A stretch of 64,000 bases of DNA from Stenotrophomonas maltophilia. Its GTDB lineage: Bacteria > Pseudomonadota > Gammaproteobacteria > Xanthomonadales > Xanthomonadaceae. The notes under the pieces were generated by a model. It had not been told where the DNA came from. It worked only from the letters and a program-made list of their open reading frames with translations, and did not search any database. Shown here piece after piece: positions 1 to 9,052 of this stretch. Numbering within the stretch: the first letter of the stretch is position 1; each line of letters opens with the position of its first letter. The position numbers and the translations under genes are program-made. The DNA is taken from positions 336,453-400,452 of the forward strand of contig DEVL01000005.1 of the NCBI GenBank assembly GCA_002363385.1, in the 5' to 3' direction.

Positions 1-330
1 CGCCGTCGGTGCATAGGTAGTGCCGGCGACAAACGCGGTGGTGCGGCGCAGGCGGCCGACCAGGTCAGCACGGAAGTTGGAATGGTCGTATACACCGGCC
101 AAAGCCAGTGGATGCAGGGTCTGCAGCATCAGGGCGCACAGGCCGCCGGCGAGCATCCCGGGGAATTCGGAGTGCACGCGCCAGGTGATGCTGTCCGGGC
201 CGAACCAGCCGGGGTCGCCCAAAGGATGGTCGTAATCGATCCCGCTCTGGCCGCGGGGAAAAGCACCCAGCACCCAGCGGCGGATCGGGGCGGTGGCGGG
301 GCGGGCAAGCGAACGCAACAGGGAGGACAT
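1..330 (-). CDS. MpaB/DUF2236-family oxygenase, C-terminus cut by window edge
   Basis: The reverse strand from 330 reads an open frame of 110 codons that runs off the left edge. The protein carries the family signature of MpaB/rubber-oxygenase-like DUF2236 proteins: a GWFGPDSITWRVHSE stretch near residue 41, then LQTLHPLALAGVYDHSNF and a GRLRRTTAFVAGTTY segment. Family members are heme-dependent oxygenases, several cleaving polymers or modifying lipids; the substrate here cannot be inferred. The ATG at 330 begins MSSLLRSLARP and is the first good start in the frame. The heme-ligand region lies partly outside the window, so activity cannot be judged. Confidence 0.8.
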   Translation of the reverse strand, partial: MSSLLRSLARPATAPIRRWVLGAFPRGQSGIDYDHPLGDPGWFGPDSITWRVHSEFPGMLAGGLCALMLQTLHPLALAGVYDHSNFRADLVGRLRRTTAFVAGTTYAPTA

Positions 331-647
331 CAGCAGTACCGAGGCGGAGCGGACCGGCGTTTCGCGCGGATGCGTCAATTCTGCGTGATACCTGCAGGGC
401 TGGCGAGGACCTTGCCCAACAGGGGGCCGTCGATGTGCATGTGCAGCATGGAAAGGACCGTCTGGCGCCTATTTACCCCGCCATTTACGTGCCGCAGTGC
501 GCAAATCCGCTGCGAGTTTGCCCATTCAGGCAGGAATGACGCCGGATCTTTGCGCTTTGCCCATTGCCAAGCGCGGTGAAAGTGCTAGAACTGGACGTGC
601 CACAACGTCGTCCAATGCGCTGCCGCACGTTCCAGAAGGAGCTCGTC
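331..647. other. Divergent intergenic region, no gene seen
   Basis: This 317-base gap separates the leftward oxygenase from the rightward membrane protein and should hold both promoters. The open frames crossing it are compositionally poor and overlap only as shadows. Nothing structured was recognised apart from the ribosome-binding site AGAAGGAG at 634-641. Confidence 0.5.
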
Positions 648-1262
648 ATGATCGCTTTGTTCAAAGGTTTGGGTCTGCTGTTGCAGGACAACGAGCTGTA
701 CAGCAGCCCGTTCGAAAAACAGGTCGCGCATTGGCGTAACAAGAGTGAACAGCAGATCCGCGAGGAAGTCGCGGTGCTCGCCAAGGCCAAGGGCCAGTGG
801 TTGATGGCCTCGATCGTCGGCTGGCAGGCGTCCTCGCTGCTCATCCTCGGCCTGATCAGCAATTATCTGTGGAAGGATGACTTCCATATCACATTCACCC
901 GCGTGGTGATCGTGTTCGGCTCATGGGTGTCGATCCTGTTCGTGATCTGGTTCATGGCCAACATGTTCGATCACACCGCCGGCTTCGAGCGCTGGATGAA
1001 GGCCTTCAACAGCCGCGCCCGTATCACCTCCGATGCAGACACGGTGGAGTGTGTCGCCGAAGCGCTGGACATGGCCCATCACTACCCGGAGGTGCTGGAC
1101 TACAAGCAGGCGGTGAGCGCCAAACGCGAGCTGCGCCACGAGGACATCCGCATCATGCGCGAGATCGGCCGGATGAAGCAGCACACCGAACTGGTCGGCC
1201 AGCTCAACCATGTCGGCGAGCAGCCCAACGGTACCAACCTGCATCTGCAACCGGCGTTCTGA
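648..1262 (+). CDS. Small inner-membrane protein of unknown function
   Basis: Predicted protein of 204 residues starting MIALFKGLG. The ATG at 648 was chosen over an in-frame upstream start at 564 because AGAAGGAG lies 6 bases before it. After an amphipathic N-terminus come two hydrophobic segments (about residues 50-73 and 82-103) joined by a short charged loop. A charged cytoplasmic-looking tail follows, with RELRHEDIRIMREIGRMKQH suggesting a helix. I do not recognise the family. A hairpin terminator follows 27 bases after the stop, so it is probably monocistronic. Confidence 0.75.
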   Translation: MIALFKGLGLLLQDNELYSSPFEKQVAHWRNKSEQQIREEVAVLAKAKGQWLMASIVGWQASSLLILGLISNYLWKDDFHITFTRVVIVFGSWVSILFVIWFMANMFDHTAGFERWMKAFNSRARITSDADTVECVAEALDMAHHYPEVLDYKQAVSAKRELRHEDIRIMREIGRMKQHTELVGQLNHVGEQPNGTNLHLQPAF

Positions 1263-1289
1263 CCCTATCGAAATGAGGGGGGAGCCACG

Positions 1290-1317
1290 ATGCCACCGTG
1301 ATCACTCACGGTGGCAT
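1290..1317. terminator. Bidirectional hairpin between convergent genes
   Basis: Perfect 11-base arms ATGCCACCGTG and CACGGTGGCAT with a 6-base loop, followed on the plus strand by TGTTCTTTCT. It lies between the convergent genes ending at 1262 and 1302. The last codons of the leftward lipoprotein gene lie inside the stem. Confidence 0.7.
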
Positions 1318-1646
1318 TGTTCTTTCTGGACCGCGCTGACGCAGTGCTTGAAGCCGGCTGGCAGCCCGGCCATCTGCTCGGTCTTGCCTACCGCCACCGC
1401 CAACCGGTGCAGCGGCGGATAGGGGCAGTCGGTGTCCTTCTTGCAGCGCGCATCCAGCACCAGGTAATGGCAGTGGCCGCTGCTGCTGGCGATGCAGTCG
1501 AAGTTGGCCACGCCGTTGTCGACCGTGGTTTTGCTGTACAGCGTATCCACGCCGTTGGCGCGGATGCGGGTGACGGAGGTGTTGCTCGATTGCTGGCACG
1601 CCGCCAGCATCAACACGCAGACACTGGCGACAACGGTGATACGCAT
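1302..1646 (-). CDS. Small lipoprotein of unknown function
   Basis: A 114-residue protein with a clean lipoprotein signal: MRITVVASVCVLMLAAC, with lipobox LMLAAC giving Cys17 as the acylated residue. The mature part has five further cysteines (FDC, GHC, ARC, TDC, KHC; one more near the end), which suggests disulfides in the periplasm. Its stop codon lies within the hairpin at 1290-1317. No family recognised. It lies just upstream, on the same strand, of a two-component gene pair that is transcribed away from it, so any functional link is speculative. Confidence 0.75.
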   Translation of the reverse strand: MRITVVASVCVLMLAACQQSSNTSVTRIRANGVDTLYSKTTVDNGVANFDCIASSSGHCHYLVLDARCKKDTDCPYPPLHRLAVAVGKTEQMAGLPAGFKHCVSAVQKEQCHRE

Positions 1647-1674
1647 GGCAGGCTCCAGACGAAAAGAAGGTGTG

Positions 1675-2448
1675 TTACATCCCGCGGAACAGGCTCATGA
1701 AGGGCTGGCTGACGTTGAGCACTTCGGTGCGATGCTTCAATCGCAGCTGGCCGCGGCCGGTGTCATCGCGGGTGACCGCGGCGACTGCCTTCATGTTCAC
1801 GATGGTGGAGCGGTGGATCTGGCGGAACCGTTGTGGATCGAGTGCGTCGAGCAGCTCGCGCAGCGAGGTCCGCAGCAGGCTTTCACCCTGCTCGGTGACC
1901 ACCGTGGTGTATTTGCTGTCGGCACGGAAGTAGATCACGTCTTCGAGCATGATCAGCTGCGTGTCGCGTCCGTTGCTGGCGGTGATCCAGGCCAGTGGCG
2001 GGGCGCTTGAGGGCGCGGCGGGCTGATTGCCGAGGCGCTGCAGCAGCTGCTCGAGCATGCCGCTGTCCGGCCGGCCCAGCTGCATGCGGGCCAGTATCCG
2101 ATCGCGGGTGGCCAGCAGGCGCTCATCGCTGACCGGCTTGAGCAGGTAGTCGATCGCGCCCTGCTCGAAGGCATCGATGGCGTACTGGTCATAGGCGGTG
2201 ACGAACACCACCTGGGTGCGCGGGCTGATCTCCGGCAGCGCGCGGGCCACCTCGATGCCGGTGATGCCCGGCATGCGGATGTCGAGCAGGGCCAGGTCCG
2301 GTTTCAGCTCGGCCAGGCGCTCCAGCGCGCTGGCGCCGTCCTCACATTCGGCCACCAGCCGCAGTTCGGGCCACAACCGCTGCAGCTGTGCTACCAGCGA
2401 CTGGCGCAGCAGGTCTTCGTCTTCGGCAATGAGGGCATCAAGCTGCAT
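1675..2448 (-). CDS. LytTR-family response regulator
   Basis: Predicted 257-residue response regulator. Residues 1-120 form a receiver domain with acidic pocket AEDED, phosphorylatable Asp56 in LLDIRMPG, Thr in VFVTAYD and Lys in YLLKPVS. Residues about 150-257 form a LytTR DNA-binding domain (VIYFRADSKYTTV, FRQIHRSTIVNM). The ATG at 2448 was preferred because upstream in-frame sequence is the other frame of the kinase gene. Its start overlaps the kinase stop by 11 bases, so the two are translationally coupled. AlgR/LytR-type regulators control envelope, exopolysaccharide or motility genes; the target here is unknown. Confidence 0.92.
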   Translation of the reverse strand: MQLDALIAEDEDLLRQSLVAQLQRLWPELRLVAECEDGASALERLAELKPDLALLDIRMPGITGIEVARALPEISPRTQVVFVTAYDQYAIDAFEQGAIDYLLKPVSDERLLATRDRILARMQLGRPDSGMLEQLLQRLGNQPAAPSSAPPLAWITASNGRDTQLIMLEDVIYFRADSKYTTVVTEQGESLLRTSLRELLDALDPQRFRQIHRSTIVNMKAVAAVTRDDTGRGQLRLKHRTEVLNVSQPFMSLFRGM

Positions 2449-3697
2449 GGATCGCCTCGTGGGCATCGCGCGGCAGGGTGATGGTCGCTGCCACGCCGCT
2501 GGGGAAATTGGACACGATCGCCACGCCAGCGTACTCACCGCAGGTCAGGCGCAGCCGCTCGCGCAGGTTCTTCAGGCCGATCCCGGTACCACTGGTGCCC
2601 TGCCCGAAACCGAGTCCGTCATCGGCTACGGTGAGGGTGACATGGTCGTCGAAGGCGCGCGCGATGATCCACACCGTGCCACCGCCGGGCTTGGGTTCGA
2701 GCCCGTGTTTGATCGCGTTTTCAACCAGGGTCTGCAGCGCCATCGAGGGCAGCGGCAGGCTGGTCAGCGCCGGGGGCACATCCACCTGCAGGGCCAGACG
2801 CGCGCCCATGCGGATCTTGAGGATTTCCAGGTAGGCCTGGGTGCGCTCCAGCTCCACGCCCAGCGTGGACATCGATTCATCCACGCTGGGCAGCGAGCTG
2901 CGCAGGTACTGGATCAGGTGCCCGAGCATTTGGTCGGCGCGCGGCGGATCGGTGCGGGTCAGCACCTGCGCGTTGGCCAGCGTGTTGTAGAGAAAGTGCG
3001 GCTCCACCTGCGCATGCAGCAGGTTGAGCCTGGCCACCGAGAGCTCCTTCTCGGTGGCAGTCTGTTCGGCGGCAGCCTGTTCGTCGCGGCGCTGCTCGGC
3101 CACCCGGCGGGTGATCGCACGGCCGACCGCTTCGGCGTTCTCATGGTTGCTGCCTTCGTCGACGGCGAGCAGATCGGCCCATACCCCGGCATCTGGCTCG
3201 AACAGCAGGGTCACGCTGCTCGTGCCCTGCCCCGGTGTGACCGTGGCGAGCACGCTGTTGCGCTTGATCGCCAGCCGCGCAGGGAGGTTCCAGCGGGACG
3301 GCGGGCGGCCGTTGTAGGGATCCACGCGGCGCACGTACGCCCGCACCTGCAGGCTGCCCGGAGCGCTTTCGATGTCTTCCACGCGTGGCAGCTCGGCGAT
3401 GGCGGCTTCCACCAGGGCAAAGGCCGGGCCGGCGTCCATCGGCACCTCGATCTGCCGACGCTGGCGGCTGGACAGGGTGGCCGCGTCCAGGCGCCCGGCG
3501 GCATGCTGCACCCGGCGGATATGGGCAATGCAGCTGCCCAGGGCGGTCACCATCACGAACAGGGCCAGCAAGCCGAACACCCAGCCGGGGCCTTCGTCCA
3601 TGCCGTGGAAGAAGCCACTCCAGACGAACCCCGCCACCACGATGGCGGCGGCCCAGGCCAACAGATTGCGGAAGATCAGGGAGAGGCTGGCGAACAC
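2438..3697 (-). CDS. LytS/AlgZ-type sensor histidine kinase
   Basis: About 419 residues. Two hydrophobic helices near the N-terminus (LLAWAAAIVVAGFVWSGFF; VFGLLALFVMVTALGSCI) are followed by a linker. The His_kinase domain has the phosphoacceptor in AQVEPHFLYNTLANAQ, and the HATPase has N-box LVENAIKHGL and G-box DDGLGFGQG with GIGLKNLRERL. This architecture is that of AlgZ/YehU/LytS kinases that partner LytTR regulators. The start is uncertain: I chose GTG at 3697; other in-frame non-ATG starts exist at 3742 (GTG) and 3754 (TTG), none with a convincing ribosome site. Confidence 0.9.
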   Translation of the reverse strand: MFASLSLIFRNLLAWAAAIVVAGFVWSGFFHGMDEGPGWVFGLLALFVMVTALGSCIAHIRRVQHAAGRLDAATLSSRQRRQIEVPMDAGPAFALVEAAIAELPRVEDIESAPGSLQVRAYVRRVDPYNGRPPSRWNLPARLAIKRNSVLATVTPGQGTSSVTLLFEPDAGVWADLLAVDEGSNHENAEAVGRAITRRVAEQRRDEQAAAEQTATEKELSVARLNLLHAQVEPHFLYNTLANAQVLTRTDPPRADQMLGHLIQYLRSSLPSVDESMSTLGVELERTQAYLEILKIRMGARLALQVDVPPALTSLPLPSMALQTLVENAIKHGLEPKPGGGTVWIIARAFDDHVTLTVADDGLGFGQGTSGTGIGLKNLRERLRLTCGEYAGVAIVSNFPSGVAATITLPRDAHEAIHAA

Positions 3698-3790
3698 GGC
3701 GGCGTCATCACATAGGGAGTGAGGCGAGCATAGCCCTGCCGCCACGGTGAACAAGCGGCATGCGACGAAGGCGGGGTTTGAGGGGATGAA

Positions 3791-3812
3791 GCCGGCCAGC
3801 GGCCGGCACTAC
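3791..3812 (-). repeat. REP/SMAG-type palindrome
   Basis: Read on the minus strand this is GTAG followed by TGCCGGCCGCTGGCCGGC, the form of the Stenotrophomonas SMAG repetitive element. The TAG of the GTAG head is also the stop codon of the M28 peptidase gene. Two further copies occur at 50211 and 60180. Confidence 0.8.
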
Positions 3813-5458
3813 TTCCGCTCGGCGGCGCTGGCGTCACGCGGGGCGCGGAACTGGGAGTCTTCACTCCAGTTCGGCCAGGCCCGCGAATTGGCCAGCTGGT
3901 TGCCCAGCGTGTACAGCACTTCCAGATCGCGCGAGGCACCGGCGAAGGTCCAGTCCGGCTGCCACTCGTCGCCCTGCTGGTGATAGCGCTTGGCGGTGTA
4001 GTCATCCGACGCCGCCTTGCCAGCGGCGACGCCGCCGTCCACCCAATCCTGGCCCGCCGAGTAGGACACCGCCGGCACGCCGCGCTTGGCGAACGGGAAG
4101 TGATCGGAGCGGAAGAACAGGCCGGCTTCCGGCTTCGGATCCGGGGTGTAGCGGATGTCCCAGCCCTTGGCGACGTCCTTGAGCTGGTCCAGCAGTTCCA
4201 GCTTGGCCGAGCCGTAGATGCCGAAATCACGCGACGGGCTGAAAGGCGCCATGCCATCCATGTTGATCAGCGCCACGGTCTTGCCGAGCGGATACAGCGG
4301 GTGGGTGGCGTAGTACTCCGAGCCGAGCAGGCCCTTTTCCTCGGCGGTGACCGCCAGGAAAAGCACCGAACGCTCCGGGCGCTTTGCCTTGGCGAAGCCG
4401 CGCGCCAGCTCGATCAGCGAGGCGGTGCCGCTGGCGTTGTCCAGCGCACCGTTGAAGATGGTGTCACCGTTCGCGTCCGGCTTGCCCACCCCGATGTGAT
4501 CCCAGTGCGCGCTGTAGATCACGGTCTCGTCGGGATGCTTGCTGCCTTCCAGGCGCGCAGCCACGTTGTGCGAGGTGATCACCTCGGTCTTGACCGCGTA
4601 CTTGGCCGAGAAAGTCTCGCCCTTCAGCTCGACTGGCTTGAAGTCACGGGTCTGCGCCTGCTTCTTGAGGGCCTCGAAATCCAGACCCGCGCGCTTGAAC
4701 AGCGAAACCGCCAGATCGCGCTGGATCCAGCCTTCCAGCAGCGGATGCGCTTCGGCCGGGTTGTCGCGGACCACGTCGAACATGGTGTTGGTGTTGGAAC
4801 CGGCCACGGTGGCCCAGCCATACGAGGCCGGTGCCGTCTCATGCACGATCAGCACGCCGAGCGCCCCCTGGCGCGCGCCTTCTTCGTACTTGTAGGTCCA
4901 GCGACCGTAGTAGGTCATGCCCTTGCCGTCGAAGTCGCCCTGGCCGGTTTCGAAGTCCGGATCGTTGATCAGCACGACCGCGATCTTGCCCTTCAGGTCC
5001 ACGCCCTTGAAGTCGTCCCAGTTGCGCTCGCCCGCTTTGACGCCGTAGCCGAGGAAGACCAGCGGCGCGTTTTTGATATCTACTTCGCTGGCACCGTTCA
5101 TGGCGGCGCGCACGGCGATTTCCTTGCCCTGACTCAGCGTCTGCGGCGTGCCCTTGCTGCTCAGTGAGAGGCTCGGGGTGCCCACGATGTCCCCCTTGAG
5201 CAGCGGCACGGCCTGGGTCCACAGGCGCTTGCCGTCCTTGAGGTCGCCGCCCGGCTGCAGGCCCGCCGCTGCGAACTGCTTGCTCAGGAAGGCGATGGTC
5301 TTTTCCTCACCGGCCGTGGCCGGCGAGCGGCCTTCGTAAGCATCGGAGGCCAGTTCCTTGACGTCGGCGGAGATCCGCGCGCCATCGAATTTGGGCGTTG
5401 CCGCCATCAGGGCGCCGGACACCGACAGGGCCAGCACGCTCAGTACTACTCGCTTCAT
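3809..5458 (-). CDS. Exported M28-family zinc aminopeptidase with PA domain
   Basis: Predicted 549-residue protein. The ATG at 5458 opens a signal peptide (MKRVVLSVLALSVSGALMAA) and is chosen over the longer frame, whose extra N-terminus is arginine-rich shadow. A protease-associated domain lies around residues 100-260. The catalytic M28 domain follows with zinc ligands in SAHWDHIGV and LDNASG, and the general base in VTAEEKGLLGSE. Family members remove N-terminal residues from peptides in the periplasm or outside the cell. The stop codon is supplied by the GTAG head of a REP palindrome. Monocistronic by spacing. Confidence 0.92.
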   Translation of the reverse strand: MKRVVLSVLALSVSGALMAATPKFDGARISADVKELASDAYEGRSPATAGEEKTIAFLSKQFAAAGLQPGGDLKDGKRLWTQAVPLLKGDIVGTPSLSLSSKGTPQTLSQGKEIAVRAAMNGASEVDIKNAPLVFLGYGVKAGERNWDDFKGVDLKGKIAVVLINDPDFETGQGDFDGKGMTYYGRWTYKYEEGARQGALGVLIVHETAPASYGWATVAGSNTNTMFDVVRDNPAEAHPLLEGWIQRDLAVSLFKRAGLDFEALKKQAQTRDFKPVELKGETFSAKYAVKTEVITSHNVAARLEGSKHPDETVIYSAHWDHIGVGKPDANGDTIFNGALDNASGTASLIELARGFAKAKRPERSVLFLAVTAEEKGLLGSEYYATHPLYPLGKTVALINMDGMAPFSPSRDFGIYGSAKLELLDQLKDVAKGWDIRYTPDPKPEAGLFFRSDHFPFAKRGVPAVSYSAGQDWVDGGVAAGKAASDDYTAKRYHQQGDEWQPDWTFAGASRDLEVLYTLGNQLANSRAWPNWSEDSQFRAPRDASAAERK

Positions 5459-5519
5459 CGCTCTCTCCACAACGGGACCAAACCTGGACCCAGAGTGTAG
5501 GCGAAGCCGCGCCGGGACA

Positions 5520-5543
5520 GGCGCCGGGACAGAGCCCGGCGCC
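5520..5543. terminator. GC-rich hairpin after the CsgG-like operon
   Basis: Nine-base perfect arms GGCGCCGGG and CCCGGCGCC around ACAGAG, 6 bases beyond the stop of the leftward CsgG-like gene. No U-tract is visible, so termination efficiency is uncertain. Confidence 0.5.
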
Positions 5544-5549
5544 GCCGTG

Positions 5550-7202
5550 TCACCAGTTCGGATCGTCTGCCGGCGCCGCCGGCTTGGCCGCCGCCGCAGG
5601 CTTGGCGGCACGGACCGGGGCCTTGCCGCTGCCCGATGCCGCCGCAGCGGTCGTGGCTGGCTTCACCGCACCCAATTGGGTGCGCAGTTCAATCGCCCCG
5701 GGGCGGAACCCTGCGGCGCCAAGATCCGCACCTTCTTCGAGCGTCCCGTAGGAGGTCTGCGCCGCCACGCGATCGATGCGGATCGTGCAGCACGGGGTCT
5801 CATTGCGCCCCAGCGAGCGACCGGTCTGCGGGTCCTTCAGGGCCTCGCCCAGCATCACCGCCTGCCAGCGCTGGCCGACCTGCAGCGCGTCACCGCCCTG
5901 GCTCAGCACCACCTGGTCACCGCTCAACGATACGACCGAGACCGGGAAAATCTCGGTGATGATCGCGGTCCCGATCTGGCCGGACAGCGAATCCATCATG
6001 GTGGCCGCCATGCCCTTGCCGTCCACCACGCGCGGCAGCGTGCTCGGGCCGGTCGACGCCAGCTGGTGATCGAAGCTGTCGGACATCACTACTTCACCGG
6101 TGGCCGCGTTGATCAACCGCAGGGTGATGCGGCCACCGCCGGAGTACGAACTCACCTGGCGGTCGGACATGCGCAGCTGACGCACGCTGCGCGGGTACTC
6201 GAAACGCTCGATGGTCGGGATCAGGATCAGATCTGTCGCCAGCTGCTGGCCAAGGCGTGCGGTGTCCTGCAGGCGCACGTTGCCGCTGTTGATGTGATCG
6301 ATCTCGGCCTGCATTTCATCGCCGAACTCACGGTCGAGCACGATGAAACGTTTGGTCTGGGTCAGCGTGTCGGACAGGCGGGCGCGGATGGCACGCGCCA
6401 CCTCTTCGCTGCTTACCCGGCCATCGCCGACGGCATAGGTACCCGACCGCACGTGCGGCAGGGCTACGACGATCTTCGGCCGCCCCTGCTCGTCCGGCGC
6501 GCGGTACTTGGCGATGTCGGCACGGATGCGGACCTTCCAGTAGCTGCGCATGGTGCGATGGCTGACGTCGGACTCGTACGAACTCGCCCCACGCTTGGCA
6601 TCGACCTTCGCGCTTTCCCTGTAGCTTTCCTTGACGCTGGCGGAAGCCGAACCGCCCTGTCCACGCGCGTCGGCCTGCGCCTGTGCCGAGCCACTGGCCG
6701 ACGCCGAGGCGGCGTACGTGAAGCCGGCATCGCTGGCCCGCACGCGTTCAATCACTTCTTCATCAAGTTGGCGGATCTCCTCCTGCGAGAGGATCTCGTA
6801 GCCCAGCACGGACCCCTGCGACGCCGCGATCGCCTGCTGGGCGAAGGCATTGGCCTGGAGGCTGCCGGCATGGTGACCGTCGACATCGACATCCAGACCC
6901 GCACGGAGCGTCTGCATCTGGCTGGCGACACGGACGCCATTGACCTGCGCCACGGCCGACTGCAGCGCGGCCAGCACCGCCAGTTCCGGCGTGCTGCCGA
7001 TACCATCGGCTTCCCGCGCTACCTGGGTGGTGCCGCCGAAATCGGGCGTACCGCGCAGCGGTTCAGCGTCGGCATCCGCAGACGGCAGCACCTTGGATTC
7101 AGTCTTGCTGGCAACCTCGTCCACCGGCGCTTCCTGCTTGCCGCACGCGGCAAGCAGGGTAGCGGCGATGGCCAGGCTCAGCAGTCGGGTAGAGATCTGC
7201 AT
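5550..7202 (-). CDS. CsgG-like outer-membrane lipoprotein
   Basis: Predicted 550-residue lipoprotein: signal MQISTRLLSLAIAATLLAAC with Cys20 acylated. Residues about 165-190 form a low-complexity Ala/Ser/Gly stretch. The central part, about 220-440, reads like the CsgG/HfaB family: KIVVALPHVRSG, ARLSDTLTQTKRFIVLDRE, LGQQLATDLILIPTIERF, then ITLRLINAATGEVVMSDSF. An Ala/Pro/Lys-rich tail ends the protein. CsgG forms the secretion channel for curli, but no csgA, B, E or F lies nearby. Last gene of a four-gene leftward operon, 17 bases after the preceding stop. Role in secretion or envelope assembly is inference. Confidence 0.78.
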   Translation of the reverse strand: MQISTRLLSLAIAATLLAACGKQEAPVDEVASKTESKVLPSADADAEPLRGTPDFGGTTQVAREADGIGSTPELAVLAALQSAVAQVNGVRVASQMQTLRAGLDVDVDGHHAGSLQANAFAQQAIAASQGSVLGYEILSQEEIRQLDEEVIERVRASDAGFTYAASASASGSAQAQADARGQGGSASASVKESYRESAKVDAKRGASSYESDVSHRTMRSYWKVRIRADIAKYRAPDEQGRPKIVVALPHVRSGTYAVGDGRVSSEEVARAIRARLSDTLTQTKRFIVLDREFGDEMQAEIDHINSGNVRLQDTARLGQQLATDLILIPTIERFEYPRSVRQLRMSDRQVSSYSGGGRITLRLINAATGEVVMSDSFDHQLASTGPSTLPRVVDGKGMAATMMDSLSGQIGTAIITEIFPVSVVSLSGDQVVLSQGGDALQVGQRWQAVMLGEALKDPQTGRSLGRNETPCCTIRIDRVAAQTSYGTLEEGADLGAAGFRPGAIELRTQLGAVKPATTAAAASGSGKAPVRAAKPAAAAKPAAPADDPNW

Positions 7203-7218
7203 GCGTGGCCGTCCCGGA

Positions 7219-7887
7219 TCAGTTCAGGCCGTCAAGCATCGAATCGGCATTGCCCGGCACCTTGATCTTGCTGGCGCGGGCGAACGTCAGCGCCGACTTG
7301 GAGGTGTCGTACAGGCCCTTCAGGTAGCCCGGCGATTCCTTGGCGACCCAGGCACCGGCGACCAGCTTGCGGCCGACGGTGGCCAGCTGCGCGGGACCCA
7401 GGTTCTTCATGCCGCTGGCGAAGTTGTTGGCTTCGCCACTCAGCTTCTGGCCTTCGGCAGCGGAGGCGAGCAGCGAGACCAGGCCGTCGGTGTAGTACTG
7501 CTTGGATTCGGCACTGAGTTCGGGCTGTGCGGCAACGCGCTCATCGATGGCCGCCTGGGCGGCTTCGCTGACCGAGACCGACTTCTTCATCTTGCTCACG
7601 TCCACTGCACCGGAGGACAGCGCCTGGCGCTCGGCTTCCAGCAGCTGCACCTGTTCGGCCAGGCCAAAGGCCTTGGCGAAGGAGGTCTGGGCAGCCAGCG
7701 AATGCGACTGCGAGGCGACGAAACGACGGACCAGGGCGTCCTGCGCGGCTTCATCCGGCGCGCCGGCGGCGCTGGCTTCGGTAGCGGTCGCGCCGCCGAC
7801 CAGGCCCTTCAGCTTGCCCAGCTGGGCGTGCGCCGGGGCGGCGAAGGAAGCGGCGATGGCCAGTGCGATGACGGTGTTACGGATCAT
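7219..7887 (-). CDS. Exported protein of unknown function, third gene of CsgG-like operon
   Basis: About 222 residues with a signal peptide MIRNTVIALAIAASFAAPAHA cleaved after AHA. The mature protein is short-helical and rich in Ala, Ser and Lys, beginning QLGKLKGLVGG, with no recognised motif. The ATG at 7887 is preferred over an in-frame start at 7932 because the upstream codons spoil the signal peptide. The mature chain contains no cysteine. Probably a periplasmic or surface partner of the CsgG-like lipoprotein encoded 17 bases downstream. Confidence 0.75.
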   Translation of the reverse strand: MIRNTVIALAIAASFAAPAHAQLGKLKGLVGGATATEASAAGAPDEAAQDALVRRFVASQSHSLAAQTSFAKAFGLAEQVQLLEAERQALSSGAVDVSKMKKSVSVSEAAQAAIDERVAAQPELSAESKQYYTDGLVSLLASAAEGQKLSGEANNFASGMKNLGPAQLATVGRKLVAGAWVAKESPGYLKGLYDTSKSALTFARASKIKVPGNADSMLDGLN

Positions 7888-7951
7888 GGGAATAGTCCTG
7901 AGGAGGAGAAGAGTGTCTGTGTGGCGGCGCACCGTAATGCGCCGAAGGGCT

Positions 7952-9052
7952 TCAGCGAACGGCTTTGACGTTCAGCTCGTTGATCATCTGCTGCGCGGCC
8001 TGTTCGGCGGCTTCGCGCAGCGCATTGGTACGGGCGACGGTTTCGTTCGGGCCCAGGCCGGCGTACTGCACCGGGCCGACCGAAGAGACGGTGCGCGGGA
8101 AGCGGCCGGTCACGTCCAGCACTTTGCCGGTCACCGTGACGTACACGCGGGTATTGCCCGAGGCCGGATCGCGATCGCGCATGCCGATGTCGAGCGTGCC
8201 CACGGCGATGTACGGAATGTTCGCAGCGCGGATCCCGTTGGCGGTATCGCGCAGGGTCGCAGCGGACAGATCATTGCCGGTGCTGAAGTCCTTGCGGATG
8301 CGTTCGATGCTGAGCAGGCCGCGGCTTTCGCCTTCCACGTACTCGGCTTCAACCACTTCATAGCCGGCGCTGCTGAAGGCACCGGTCATCGCGGTGTTGA
8401 CCTCGGCGGCGTTGGCCACCTTCCAGCTGATGGTGTCGCTGCGCGCGGTGGTGCTGCCACCGCTGGTCACCGACACCGAGGCGTTCTGGTTCACGCTGCC
8501 ATTGGTGCTGACCGAGTTGCCGCGGAACGAGTCGCCCTCGCGGGTGTTCTCGTCGTAGCTGCGGCTGGCGTCCACGCGGCGGTATTCCTTGTCCTGGAAC
8601 GACTGCACGGTGTCCTGCGAGCGCGCCATGAACAGGAAGGTCAGCAGCGAGCGCTCATTGCTGCGTGCGCCGGCTACGGCAGAGCCGGCATCCAGCTTGG
8701 TCTGCAGCAGCGTGGTATTGATCTCGGCGCGAACGCTGATCGTGTACGTTTTGGCTTTCTTGTCTTCGTTCTCCGACAGGGTCACGGTGGAGAGCACGAA
8801 GCGGTCGATCTCGCCGATGAACTCCGGGCGGCGGGACTCGAACAGGCGCAGCTTGGCCGCGCCGGATTCGGCGATGTAGGCCTCCAGCGCGTTGACCTTG
8901 GCCTTGTTCAGGGCCTGGGCACGGGTATCGGCGCTCAGGCGCAGACCATAGCTGGCCGAGCCCATGCCGCGGGAACTGGCGGTCTGCGCCGCGACCGGCG
9001 CGGTGACCATCAGTGCAATGAGAATCAGCAGTACAGCACGAATCAACGACAT
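7952..9052 (-). CDS. Exported protein of unknown function, second gene of CsgG-like operon
   Basis: 366 residues with signal peptide MSLIRAVLLILIALMVTAPVAAQ. The N-terminal part (ADTRAQALNKAKVNALEAYIAE) resembles the repeated helix of LPP20/FlgT-type envelope proteins that also accompany CsgG-like folds. The middle is a Ser/Asn/Thr-rich linker (about residues 175-205). The C-terminal half has IPYIAVGTLDIGM and VYVTVTGKVLDVTG, then a conserved-looking ALREAAEQAAQQMINEL helix. The family assignment is by eye and weak. Its start overlaps the stop of the first operon gene by 10 bases. Confidence 0.75.
   Translation of the reverse strand: MSLIRAVLLILIALMVTAPVAAQTASSRGMGSASYGLRLSADTRAQALNKAKVNALEAYIAESGAAKLRLFESRRPEFIGEIDRFVLSTVTLSENEDKKAKTYTISVRAEINTTLLQTKLDAGSAVAGARSNERSLLTFLFMARSQDTVQSFQDKEYRRVDASRSYDENTREGDSFRGNSVSTNGSVNQNASVSVTSGGSTTARSDTISWKVANAAEVNTAMTGAFSSAGYEVVEAEYVEGESRGLLSIERIRKDFSTGNDLSAATLRDTANGIRAANIPYIAVGTLDIGMRDRDPASGNTRVYVTVTGKVLDVTGRFPRTVSSVGPVQYAGLGPNETVARTNALREAAEQAAQQMINELNVKAVR

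Noticed and set aside
5358..7265. A 635-codon plus-strand frame opposite the CsgG-like gene
   Set aside because: Shadow of the minus-strand lipoprotein, which has a signal peptide, family motifs and operon context.
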